Part shown: positions 1 through 9,100 of the stretch, piece by piece
Position numbering within the stretch: the stretch's first letter is position 1
Layout: each line of letters opens with the position of its first letter
Assembly (NCBI GenBank): GCA_002505935.1
Contig: DAWL01000013.1
Coordinates: 1-20,589 of the forward strand
Reading direction: 5' to 3'
Source of the DNA: Euryarchaeota archaeon UBA226
GTDB lineage: Archaea > Thermoplasmatota > Poseidoniia > Poseidoniales > Poseidoniaceae
DNA: 20,589 bases
Notes under the pieces: model-generated
Databases searched by the model: none
The model's input: only the letters and a program-made list of their open reading frames with translations
What the model was told of the DNA's origin: nothing
Translations under genes and position numbers: made by a program

Positions 1-114
1 GATGAGATTCGTACTACTTTCCACGTGGCTGATGAGAACGCTGACGGAGTCATAGACATCGATGAATTCCTTGCTTTCATTGAAGGAGAGATAGGCAAAG
101 AAGCCGAGGAATGA
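1..114 (+). CDS. C-terminal end of an EF-hand calcium-binding protein (5' truncated)
   Basis: The first 37 codons are open from base 1 and end at TGA 112-114; the start lies outside the window. Residues 11-22 form a canonical EF-hand loop, DENADGVIDIDE, with Asp at loop positions 1, 5 and 9, Asn at 3 and Glu at 12, which are the expected calcium ligands. Flanking hydrophobic residues (Phe, Ile, Leu, Phe, Ile) fit the entering and exiting helices. The tail is acidic and ends in EAEE. I infer a small calcium sensor or buffer, or the last EF-hand of a longer protein; the visible part cannot tell these apart. It is co-directional with panB, 63 bases upstream of it, with no clear terminator between them. 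Confidence 0.8.
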   Translation, partial: DEIRTTFHVADENADGVIDIDEFLAFIEGEIGKEAEE

Positions 115-177
115 GGGCTGGCCTGTCTTGCGAGGCATTCAAACCACAGTGTCAATTCAGACAACCGGAGCGGTAGC

Positions 178-993
178 ATGTCGGTAGCAGGAAAGGCTCG
201 CAAAGTTACTACCAATACCTTGCAGGAAATGAAGCGAGAAGGTGAACCAATCACTATGCTGACCGCCTATGATTTCAGTCTCGCACGTATCATCGACAAA
301 GCGGGAATAGATGTCATACTGGTTGGTGATTCGGCATCCAATGTAATGGCTGGAAATGATACCACTGTGCCAATGACGCTTGACCACATGATCTACCATG
401 CACAATGCGTTGAAAGAGCAGTGGACCGGGCACTTATCGTCGTGGACATGCCCTTCGGAACTTACCAAGGTAATTCCAAACTCGCTTTGGAATCAGCCAT
501 TCGTATCATGAAAGAAAGTGGAGCGCACGCAGTCAAACTGGAAGGTGGAGCAGAAATCGTGGAATCGATTGAACGCATCTTAACTGCTGGCATTCCAGTC
601 ATGGGGCATTTGGGCCTTACTCCTCAATCAATCTACAAATTCGGCACCTACAGCGTCAGGGCAAAAGAAGAACAAGAAGCAAATAAGTTACTTGAAGATT
701 GTAGATTGCTGGAAAAAGCAGGATGTTTCTCAATTGTATTTGAGAAGATTCCAGCAGAACTTGCAGAAAAGGCCAGCCAATCTCTCAACATCCCTACCAT
801 TGGTATTGGTGCCGGTTCAGGTGTTGATGGGCAAGTTCTGGTGTTACATGACCTCTTAGGAATAACTCATGAATTCAATCCACGTTTCCTGAGGCGCTAC
901 ATGAATCTCTACGAAGATATCGGAAATGCTGTTTCCAACTACATTGATGACGTACGCAGTAGGGATTTTCCCAATGAAGAAGAGCGCTACTGA
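178..993 (+). CDS. panB: 3-methyl-2-oxobutanoate hydroxymethyltransferase (ketopantoate hydroxymethyltransferase)
   Basis: PanB transfers a hydroxymethyl group from 5,10-methylenetetrahydrofolate (or the archaeal pterin equivalent) to 2-oxoisovalerate, giving ketopantoate, the first committed step towards pantothenate and coenzyme A. At 271 residues it has normal family length. The family signatures are present in order: MLTAYDFSLA at 27-36; VGDSASNV at 49-56 with metal ligand D51; VVDMPFGTY at 88-96 with D90; VKLEGG at 119-124 with E122; GHLGLTPQS at 143-151; the conserved catalytic-region Glu at 189; and GIGAGSGVDGQVLVLHDLLG at 209-228. The assigned ligands match the Asp/Asp/Glu set known from the E. 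coli enzyme. The ATG at 178 follows a GGAG at 167-170 with good spacing. Its 3' end overlaps by 7 bases the end of the convergent surface-protein gene. No other pantothenate gene is in the window. Confidence 0.95.
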   Translation: MSVAGKARKVTTNTLQEMKREGEPITMLTAYDFSLARIIDKAGIDVILVGDSASNVMAGNDTTVPMTLDHMIYHAQCVERAVDRALIVVDMPFGTYQGNSKLALESAIRIMKESGAHAVKLEGGAEIVESIERILTAGIPVMGHLGLTPQSIYKFGTYSVRAKEEQEANKLLEDCRLLEKAGCFSIVFEKIPAELAEKASQSLNIPTIGIGAGSGVDGQVLVLHDLLGITHEFNPRFLRRYMNLYEDIGNAVSNYIDDVRSRDFPNEEERY

Positions 994-3506
994 GGCCCAT
1001 CCCAATAATATGGTCTTGAGTCTATACCGTGGTACCATCCTTCCTTTCCGGGTACAGTCCCTGGCAATGCTTTGAGGAGAACTCCTGCGGTGGTCATTGG
1101 ACCCTTTTCGGAAGGCAGTAATTCCAACTCCTTCGTTTCAATTTTTGTTTCAGCTACTTCTGGAACTTGTTCATCAGAACTAATCTCCTCGTCGACGGAT
1201 TCTTCCACTACTGTTTCAATCTCCTCTGAATCCACACTACCCTCAATCGACGATTCGACTTCTTCTGGCTCTTCTATTGATTCCTGTGTTTCTTCGGGAA
1301 CAATCTCTGGCACAACTTCCTCAGTTTCTACCGGTGCTGGAGCCAACAATTCCTTTGCAGAACTCAACGATGTCTGTGTAGATGCTGTAGATTGTATTGC
1401 GGGAGCATACGACACAGGTTGCCTATCGTAGTAAGTTTGAGGTTGAGACGAATAATGAGAAGCGGGTTGAGCCACAGGAGGTAATACCGCAGAGGCTGGT
1501 TGAGGAACCGGTTGTGCAGCGAGAGGAGGAGGTTGAGTCATACTACCAAATGCCGAAATTGGTGGTGCTTGTAGAGGAGTGCTTTGAGAAGGCGCTACAA
1601 CAGGAGGGGCAATGTCCTCATCGTCTTCTTCGAGGTCATCCTCATACTCGGAACTTGATCTTCGGTATATCGCAACAGCAACCAACAACAACAACAGACC
1701 AGTAATCACTATCCCCATAGTGATTACCTGAGAATTGCTGCCCAAAAGTCCTGAAAACAGGGTCTGCGAGACATCTACGTAGACAACTGCCCTCGGCAGA
1801 CCTTCCATTTGTGCGGAAAGGGTGTGCCTTTCCCCATGCTCCTCCAAAGCGATCTTGTAAGTCCCATCATCCATAACGGAAACTTTGCCACAACTACATT
1901 CAACGCTGACTGAATCTAATGAGACTTCAATATGATTACCGTTGGAATCTCTTCCCTGAATCGAGAAGTACAATTCACCTCCCTGCTCACCTGAAGGTCC
2001 TTCTTCAAAGACGATGGCCAATTCTGCCAATTCTCCAGCAACCAACTCGATTGCAATGTTCTGAACCCCCAAAGGACCGGTGAAATTCAATACTTGAGTT
2101 CCGAGATATGCTTGTCTCGAAGGTGTGAACACATAGGAACCCGAACCAGATGTGTCCTTCGACATATTTCCAACATCATCTGACATCAACCACTCTACAT
2201 CGAGTGGGAATGCATTACCATCAACGTCTCTAGCAATTACCTGTAGACCAATACTCCCTCCAGCAGAAACTCGCATTGCAGTAGAGGTTGTTGGACTCAC
2301 CTGAATGCTTGCAGCATCTCCAGGAAGTACCTCAATCGAATATTTCGAGGGCAATCCGCCTTGTGGAGAAACCATCAGATTCCATTCCCCAGTCATATTC
2401 GATGAGAAGTTGAATGATGAACTAGTGAACAACTCATATTGCGGATTACTACTGTGGTTTAATTTCCATTCAACATTCTCTGACTTCCATTCAGAACCAA
2501 CTGCATCAACCAGCGTTACTGACAATTCTAGAATAGTTCCAGCCTTGACTTGTATGACTGAACTCGACAAGACACCTGAATCAGTTCCATCATCATAATC
2601 CACCTTGGTAAGTACTGCTTCACCAGGACTGATGCTGATATCCATGTGAGACATTAGCAAGTTACCTTCCACTTCGCTAGTTACTTCTAGTCGCACGAGT
2701 CCAGTTGTTTGAGGCAAAAGATAAGTTCCTGATGTATCATTCAACAATTCAGCCTGTTGTTCAGGATAATGAGACCAAACTCCTTCAACCCACCAACAAT
2801 TATCCTTAGAGTCACACGCATTGACCTCATAGAATGTGGTATCATCAGCCGATATCTCATTAGAACCAACCACTGTTAATCCAACCGCTTGTCCATAACT
2901 GACATTCAGAGTTGCATTGCTAACAAAGCCATACGCTGACATCTCCAAGGTAAAACTACCAATATGCATCGGCTCCCATGTCACTTCAGCCCCTTGATGA
3001 ACACTAGTTCCTTCAGGAACACTCCAATTTTCAGTTGGTACGAATGCAGGTGCACTATTCCCCTTTGAATCGATACGGCGCGGATCTAGAACCACAACAT
3101 CATCTGTACTTATCTCATGACTCGATAATTGTAATTCTACATCTACCGTTTCACCCTGTAACACAGTGACGGTTTGGTTAGTCCAAGCATTTCCTGAACA
3201 CGCTGTGACAGTTATCTCTCCCTTTTGCCAAGGATTGAACAAACCGGTCCAATCTATGCTGCCATTACTCACGCCCCAAGTTATGCTAGCTCCAACTTCA
3301 TCTCCGTTCGAATTTCGCGGCTTAGCAGTCAACTGGATTACTTGGTCGGCTGGAACGACGCCAGAACCGGGAACTACGATTTCGATTGTTGCTACGCCAT
3401 TGTCGGTTCCACAATTTCTAGACTCAACTGCTTGAACATCCAAAGTTGAAAATGAACAAAGAATGATGATAACTGCTACGAGAGCCCCCCTGCAGTAAAT
3501 CAACAA
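987..3506 (-). CDS. Membrane-anchored Ig-like repeat surface protein, third gene of the operon
   Basis: A 839-residue secreted protein that I recognise by architecture only. Residues 1-26 are a signal sequence (hydrophobic ALVAVIIILCSF, likely cut after VQA). Residues about 36-580 hold six Ig-like beta domains of about 90 residues. Most carry a D-x-x-G-N type turn (NSNGDE, DSKGNS, DSKDNC, DAVGSE, DVDGNA, DSNGNH) and are joined by G-x-x-x linkers. A transmembrane helix at 594-613 is followed by Arg-Arg, so the tail is cytoplasmic. The tail has an acidic patch (617-632), a Pro/Gln/Ala-rich stretch (about 633-710), a long Glu/Val/Ser-rich acidic stretch (about 722-800) and an aromatic end, GWYHGIDSRPYYWDG, from 823. 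The start is TTG: 3506 and 3503 are both TTG, and the Shine-Dalgarno GAGGTG lies 2 or 5 bases away, so 3503 is equally possible. It lies 6 bases after the preceding gene and stops at TAG 987-989. Confidence 0.85.
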   Translation of the reverse strand: MLIYCRGALVAVIIILCSFSTLDVQAVESRNCGTDNGVATIEIVVPGSGVVPADQVIQLTAKPRNSNGDEVGASITWGVSNGSIDWTGLFNPWQKGEITVTACSGNAWTNQTVTVLQGETVDVELQLSSHEISTDDVVVLDPRRIDSKGNSAPAFVPTENWSVPEGTSVHQGAEVTWEPMHIGSFTLEMSAYGFVSNATLNVSYGQAVGLTVVGSNEISADDTTFYEVNACDSKDNCWWVEGVWSHYPEQQAELLNDTSGTYLLPQTTGLVRLEVTSEVEGNLLMSHMDISISPGEAVLTKVDYDDGTDSGVLSSSVIQVKAGTILELSVTLVDAVGSEWKSENVEWKLNHSSNPQYELFTSSSFNFSSNMTGEWNLMVSPQGGLPSKYSIEVLPGDAASIQVSPTTSTAMRVSAGGSIGLQVIARDVDGNAFPLDVEWLMSDDVGNMSKDTSGSGSYVFTPSRQAYLGTQVLNFTGPLGVQNIAIELVAGELAELAIVFEEGPSGEQGGELYFSIQGRDSNGNHIEVSLDSVSVECSCGKVSVMDDGTYKIALEEHGERHTLSAQMEGLPRAVVYVDVSQTLFSGLLGSNSQVITMGIVITGLLLLLVAVAIYRRSSSEYEDDLEEDDEDIAPPVVAPSQSTPLQAPPISAFGSMTQPPPLAAQPVPQPASAVLPPVAQPASHYSSQPQTYYDRQPVSYAPAIQSTASTQTSLSSAKELLAPAPVETEEVVPEIVPEETQESIEEPEEVESSIEGSVDSEEIETVVEESVDEEISSDEQVPEVAETKIETKELELLPSEKGPMTTAGVLLKALPGTVPGKEGWYHGIDSRPYYWDGPQ

Positions 3507-3508
3507 AA

Positions 3509-3514
3509 CACCTC
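3509..3514 (-). promoter_or_regulatory. Shine-Dalgarno GAGGTG overlapping the upstream stop codon
   Basis: On the minus strand the stop TGA of the middle surface gene (3515-3513) reads straight into GAGGTG, a strong match to the archaeal 16S 3' end. Two TTG triplets follow at 3506 and 3503, and no ATG or GTG is available in frame nearby. The site therefore supports a TTG start for the third gene and suggests translational coupling to the second. Confidence 0.7.
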
Positions 3515-6173
3515 ACTGAATCCTACTCCATTGACCTGCTGCATCTACATTCCAACAAGTGAGTTCACCTGTAGCATCGTAATACCATCCCGTCTGTCCC
3601 TGAACCGTACCTTGTGCTGCAACCATAACTCCGGTCTCTCTTGCCTTCTGAGCAGCAATTTCAGCAGCACTTGCCTGAGTTGTTTGAGTTGCAACAACCT
3701 GTGTTTGAACTGGTTGAGGCACCACTTCAGGTTGTGCATATGAGTGCTGATCTGCTTGGTATACATGCTGAACCTCGGAATAAGTTGGTTGCTGTGAATG
3801 CAATTCCTTCATGACATCGCGTGAATCATCATAGAGAATCTCTTCTTCAGTTCCTCCTTTTCTGATGTATAGAAGAACTCCAAGAATAATCAACAAGAAT
3901 GAGCTACCAACAAGTAAAGTGGTATTTGAAGAGCCGAAAATCCCACCTAACAAAGCCCCATCAACATCGAAGAAACGCTGTTGTGTCAGGTTCCCATGCC
4001 TGATTGTTACTCCATGATTCTCTCCTCCCTCCTCAGCATTGATTTGCCATACACCTCTACCTAATGACTTGACACTACCAGAGGTAGATTCCACACTCAA
4101 CGTAGTACCTTCAACGATGACACTGTTATTGAATTCATCATATGCCTTCACAGTCAACAGCAACTCTCCTCCCTGCTCAACTCTTGAATCTGATAAGTTG
4201 GCCTCCAATCGGTCGATTGGCCCCGCCGTCACCGTCAAGGAAATTGTGAATTTAGCCTGACCAGAGATCAACTCTACCTCCCAGTCTCCAGCCTTATGCC
4301 CCTCAAAGTACCAATTGCCCAAGCCCCCTGGATCTGGAGTAATCTTTCCAGCATCTTCATCCATCTCCCATTGCATTTCGTTAACGTCAAAAATCTGCCC
4401 CGAAAGGTCAGTTCCTTGAACTGTGAACAAGACTGCTCCATCACTACCAGAAACTACTGTTTCTTCTGGCCAGTCAACCGTTAGTGTTCGCGCCTGTCCG
4501 TGGTTAACATGGAATCGTACCGAGGCGAAGGCAGAACCGGTACTTGCCCTAATTTCGTGACTACCACTCTGCTCAGGATGGAAAACACCCTTACTCAATC
4601 TCAACTCCACAGTCTGGTCATCGGATACGCCTTCCTTGATAACCGTCCAGTTCAACAGTGCATGCGGAATCAGGTTTCCGTCTCCATCTCTAAACACAGG
4701 ATTCATTTCCAACGATTCATCCATCGAGATTGTTTGACCCTCACCTTGCAAGGTGATTACTGCTACTTCTCCCGGAGTTACCTCGATGGTTATCGAGGTG
4801 GAGAATAACTGCTGTCTTTCAACATCAAACCACTCGCCATCAATCGTCCAGTTTCCAACGTCATGGGCAACGAACCGAGCCCATGAAGAATAATCCTCTA
4901 TCCACTCTACGGCTTCATCCTGTTGCGGGTTCCATGAACCATTGACTACCCATCTATTGTTTCTGGAATCGCTGGCCTGCATCCAAATTACCGTCTGGTC
5001 ATCAGCGGTTAGTCTGTCATCGTCTGCGGAAAGCAACAATGATGTAGCCCAGCCATGAACCACCTCTACGACAATTGAATCACTATAACCATCAAGCGAG
5101 ACGCTGAGATTCCATACACCAACCTGATCGGGAGTCCAAATAGTGCGATTCCCGGAATTCTTCAACGACCCATCTTCCAATTGCCAATAAGAGAGAGGAA
5201 CAGTTTCGTTAGTCACATGCCCATAGACATCTGTCCTTAGAACTCTCAATTCCACTTCCTCTCCTGCCATTACCACACCCTGAGGACCGAGTAACTCCAG
5301 TCCAGTGATTGCTGCAGGCTCGACTAGGACTTCTGTGGAACCATTGGCTCCACTGCTAGAACCCACCTCAATCGTCCAAATTCCTGGTGCATCAGCGAGA
5401 TAGAGATTACCTGACACCACGCTTCCTGATGCAACTACCCAAGACAAGGATCCTGCATCTGACAAGGGCAACTCATTGCCCCATGAATCGAATAAAGAAG
5501 GTGAAAGAGCGACCGATTCTCCACTACGTACACTCAAGTCAGAAGGCATGATGATACTGGAAGGAGGGCCTGCGATACCATTCAGTTCGATACTCTCGTG
5601 CAATTCATTCCAATGAGCGGTAATATTGCAAGTTCCAATAGCGTTTGGCTCCCACAATCCAGTACTGCTGAGGTTTCCACAGTCGCTCATCCAAGAGATA
5701 GTACGATCAACGATGGGGTTTGACTTGGCATCATACATGCTGGCGTTTACCTGCATACTACTGCCCAACATGACATCAGTGCTTTGAACCTCAAGATCAA
5801 TTCTATCGGGCCAGCCAGGAGATACACTAAGGTTGACACTCTGATTGACTGAATCCTTGATTGCATGAACAGAGACCTGTCCCGCCAAATCTGGAGTGAA
5901 CAATCCTCCCATATCTATGGTTCCTGAATCACTCCACCATTGTGGAGAGCCAAGAACTTGGTCGCCATTGGCATCATACATCGAAGCAGTGAATTGAATT
6001 TGACCATCAGCATCCACACTCAGAGGTTCTGATGGAGAAATCGTAATCGATACCACAGTTTGCCTACCCGAAGTAAATCCAATTCCCTCATCCTCAAAGG
6101 ACAAAACTGGGCAAAGAAATTGCATAACAAGAATGGTCAACATCGACAAACTGACGATGTTGCGACCAAACAT
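3513..6173 (-). CDS. Membrane-anchored Ig-like repeat surface protein, second gene of the operon
   Basis: With the start chosen here it has 886 residues. The reading frame is open to an earlier ATG at 6200, but the ATG at 6173 follows a GAGGGGGTG Shine-Dalgarno sequence and starts directly before a good signal sequence (MFGRN, then the hydrophobic SMLTILVMQFLCPVLS). Eight Ig-like domains follow (about 40-735), most marked by turns such as DANGDQ, DSWGNE, DGDGNL and DEFNNS. A transmembrane helix at 751-770 (LLVGSSFLLIILGVLLYI) is followed by RKGG. The cytoplasmic part is a short acidic segment, a Gln/Val/Thr-rich linker, an alanine-rich helix-like segment and an aromatic end from 862, GWYYDATGELTCW then GQWSRIQ. 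The domain order matches the Ig stalk of the upstream giant protein, for example domain 3 with an SDAGSLSW element. The function is unknown; I infer a cell-surface stalk or adhesin. The domain calls are by eye. Confidence 0.85.
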   Translation of the reverse strand: MFGRNIVSLSMLTILVMQFLCPVLSFEDEGIGFTSGRQTVVSITISPSEPLSVDADGQIQFTASMYDANGDQVLGSPQWWSDSGTIDMGGLFTPDLAGQVSVHAIKDSVNQSVNLSVSPGWPDRIDLEVQSTDVMLGSSMQVNASMYDAKSNPIVDRTISWMSDCGNLSSTGLWEPNAIGTCNITAHWNELHESIELNGIAGPPSSIIMPSDLSVRSGESVALSPSLFDSWGNELPLSDAGSLSWVVASGSVVSGNLYLADAPGIWTIEVGSSSGANGSTEVLVEPAAITGLELLGPQGVVMAGEEVELRVLRTDVYGHVTNETVPLSYWQLEDGSLKNSGNRTIWTPDQVGVWNLSVSLDGYSDSIVVEVVHGWATSLLLSADDDRLTADDQTVIWMQASDSRNNRWVVNGSWNPQQDEAVEWIEDYSSWARFVAHDVGNWTIDGEWFDVERQQLFSTSITIEVTPGEVAVITLQGEGQTISMDESLEMNPVFRDGDGNLIPHALLNWTVIKEGVSDDQTVELRLSKGVFHPEQSGSHEIRASTGSAFASVRFHVNHGQARTLTVDWPEETVVSGSDGAVLFTVQGTDLSGQIFDVNEMQWEMDEDAGKITPDPGGLGNWYFEGHKAGDWEVELISGQAKFTISLTVTAGPIDRLEANLSDSRVEQGGELLLTVKAYDEFNNSVIVEGTTLSVESTSGSVKSLGRGVWQINAEEGGENHGVTIRHGNLTQQRFFDVDGALLGGIFGSSNTTLLVGSSFLLIILGVLLYIRKGGTEEEILYDDSRDVMKELHSQQPTYSEVQHVYQADQHSYAQPEVVPQPVQTQVVATQTTQASAAEIAAQKARETGVMVAAQGTVQGQTGWYYDATGELTCWNVDAAGQWSRIQ

Positions 6174-6178
6174 CAGCA

Positions 6179-6189
6179 CACCCCCTCTC
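6179..6189 (-). promoter_or_regulatory. Shine-Dalgarno GAGAGGGGGTG overlapping the giant gene's stop codon
   Basis: The stop TGA of the giant gene (6190-6188) reads into GAGAGGGGGTG, which ends 5 bases before the ATG at 6173. This purine-rich block decides the start of the second surface gene in favour of 6173 over the ATG at 6200, which lies upstream of it inside the giant gene and has no comparable leader. The same stop-into-Shine-Dalgarno layout recurs at the next junction. Confidence 0.7.
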
Positions 6190-9100
6190 AATCTCTCCAT
6201 TCACTCCAATCTGATTCACCAGGTCCCCTATACCACCAGATTCCTGCTTCATCCTGCCACCATTCGGTGCCATTTTCATCGACGCGATAATTTCCATCAT
6301 CCTGTGCTGAATATTCTTCATATCCACCTTGCTCATTTGCAGGCTGATCATAGCCTCCGCCATATGCATCCATCTGGTAATCCTGTGGGCCCCCTTGCGG
6401 ACCTGCCATGCCAGAATCTTGTGGACTACCTTGCGGTCCATCGGTAGGCCCAGGTGCCGGTGCTGAATCTTCCTCATACTCATCGTAGCCTTCATCGTAA
6501 TCATCGTCAAACTCATCGTAACCATCTCCTGAACGCCTTACCAAAATTATGACCACTACTGCTAAACCAATTAGAACGAAAGCCCCGAGGCCAGCTCCCA
6601 CGTAGTACATGGTTCCACCAGACTCAAAGAAACCTGCAAGATTACCTTCTACAGTGTAGGTCGCAGATTCACTCAATGTGAAGCCAGAGGCATTGTTTGC
6701 GGCTATTGTCACGGTATGTTTTCCTTCGTCAAGAGTAGTGATTCGCCAATTAGCAAAATCGCCATCTATCTTTTCTACTGTTGCTCTTCCTGTTGCTGAC
6801 ACCTTAATTGACGTAGGAACTAAAATCTCATTATCATAGATGTCAAATGCCTTGATGCTGATATCAAAAGAATCGAGTTGCTCAACAGATTCAGTACCAA
6901 CCTCTAGAACAAGTTGGCCAATCTCTGCAGGATACACGGTAATATTGAGTACGTCAGAATCATCGTTGACTAGGGCGTGAGAGAACCTCAGAACATGTGG
7001 CCCTGTATCCTCAGTGACCTTGGTCAAAGTTATCGAATAGGTTGACGGACCAGTAGCGACAACCTGACCGATTCCCTCGTACAACCACACATTGGTTCCT
7101 TGCTGTTGCCCATTCCACTCTACTGCTTCAGTGAATTGATTGCCTGCTGAATCATAAGCATCTATCTTCACAACAATTGTCTGTCCAGCAATAATCTGAT
7201 AATTTTCTGGCTGTTCTGCAATCACGAATGAGACTGGATCTCCATGTTCAACATCTATACTCGCAGTAGTTGATAGCGAAGCGATTGAAGCGGTTAGAGA
7301 ATAACTACCAACGACATCCGAGCGATATTCGCTACTGTGTTCTCCCAATAACCCTGGGCTCCACTCCAAATCTTCATCCCATAGTGCCTGAGACAGATTG
7401 TATTGCCATTCATCACCTGAATCGCTTCCTGATAACGTAAAGGAGACATCGTCGACGTTGGGTATCTCATTGCCGTCTGCATCTTTGAGAATTACCGAGA
7501 ACTGAACCTTCTGCCCGACCTTGATGTCGAATTCTAAGCCATCTTCACTATCGAACTCCATGCTGTCAAGCGCCCCATGCGAGACCTCAAAGTAGAAATC
7601 CACGCTGAACAACTCCTGACTACCTTCCGGAGAATAAGTTGCTGTCATTTCATACGGAGTTGGTAGAGCGACATCAGCCTCGAAGTAACAAGTAGGTGCA
7701 ATCTTGTTATCCTCACAATATTGAGCAAAGGCTTGTGATGTACTCAAGCTCCAAGTCGCCTCTATGGTCCACCTATTGCCATCAGCATCATTACCCCATG
7801 CTCTGAGCGTGACTCTGTCTACATCATCAGTGGTCATCTGATCATTCAACATTGGAACTAACGAACCATTGCGCATCTGATTTCTTTCAATCTCCATCTG
7901 CACCATAGCGCCATGTTCAACATCGATGTATACGGTGGTTGAAACGCCTTCAAACGAAGCCTTGACCCATCTATTTCCTACATCAGTAGGGTGCCATTGT
8001 GCCGGAGTGCCATTGAACAAAGTTCCACTCTGCACATCCCAATCACTCTGCTCTAACTCTACCTGCATCTCATTTCCTCTGATATCGACCCTTGTGGTGT
8101 TCAACCAGACTACTTCATCAGCGGTCACAGTTGTATTACTTACTTCTACACGTAGATGTTCGATCTGTCCATGTACAACCGTGATGCTTGATTGTGCTTC
8201 AACTCCACTAGCACTACTCAAGTTGACTGTCCAAGTTCCAACCTTATCGGCAGAGAACAAACCTGTATTACTGATGTTGCCATTCTCTACTTGCCAAGAT
8301 AGCAATCCCGCTTCACTGATGTCCAAAGCATTACCCTTGGCATCCCTGAGTTGATAGTTGAATTGGCAAGTTAATCCTGCTGCAACACTTTCTGCGCAAG
8401 GGGTCAAATCAAAGGAAGAAGGCGCACCTGTTGCAACCTGCACTACAACATCGATGTCGACATTATTCCATGAAACAGTAACTGTTTGTTGACCCGCTGT
8501 ATGAGGTTCAAAACGAACTGCTTCGTTGTATCCCGAAGGTGCGGCTATAGAGGTCAGAGTACCGTTAGTCACACTCCACGATAGAGATACTCCCGGTACA
8601 AGATTTCCGTGTTGGTCAACAACTACAACCATCAGATCCAAAGTAGAATCAGCGTCGATTGAACCTGAGACTGGAGTCACACTATGCAAAACGGGAGCAC
8701 CTGGGTTGACATTGATTTGGATGATGTTGCAGATAGCACCAAAACAAGCGGTAATGTTCCAAACTCCAACCTTGTATGGAGTGAATAGACCGGTGCTGTC
8801 TATGTTTCCATTCTCAGCACTCCAAGTAACATTCTGAGTCAATTGATTGCCATCACTATCGTACAATCCATAGGTGAAGGAAACATTGGTGTCAGCATCA
8901 ATATTGACACCAGTTCCTGGGTTTATGGCGATATTGTCAACATTAGTGTAATTGAACAATACCAAGGGACGGAACGCCTCAACAATTGACTCGCTTGAGT
9001 ACAATTCTGCATTCATCTGCCCCATCGAGGTGGTAGTTCCAACGATGACGAAGTGATTCGGGCAACTTAGGCACAAACTCGGATTTGTCAAATCAAACCA

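Noticed and set aside
1397..1705. Plus-strand open frames opposite the cytoplasmic tail of the third surface gene
   Set aside because: They are produced by the low-complexity Pro/Gln/Glu codons on the other strand and have no start signals or recognisable product.
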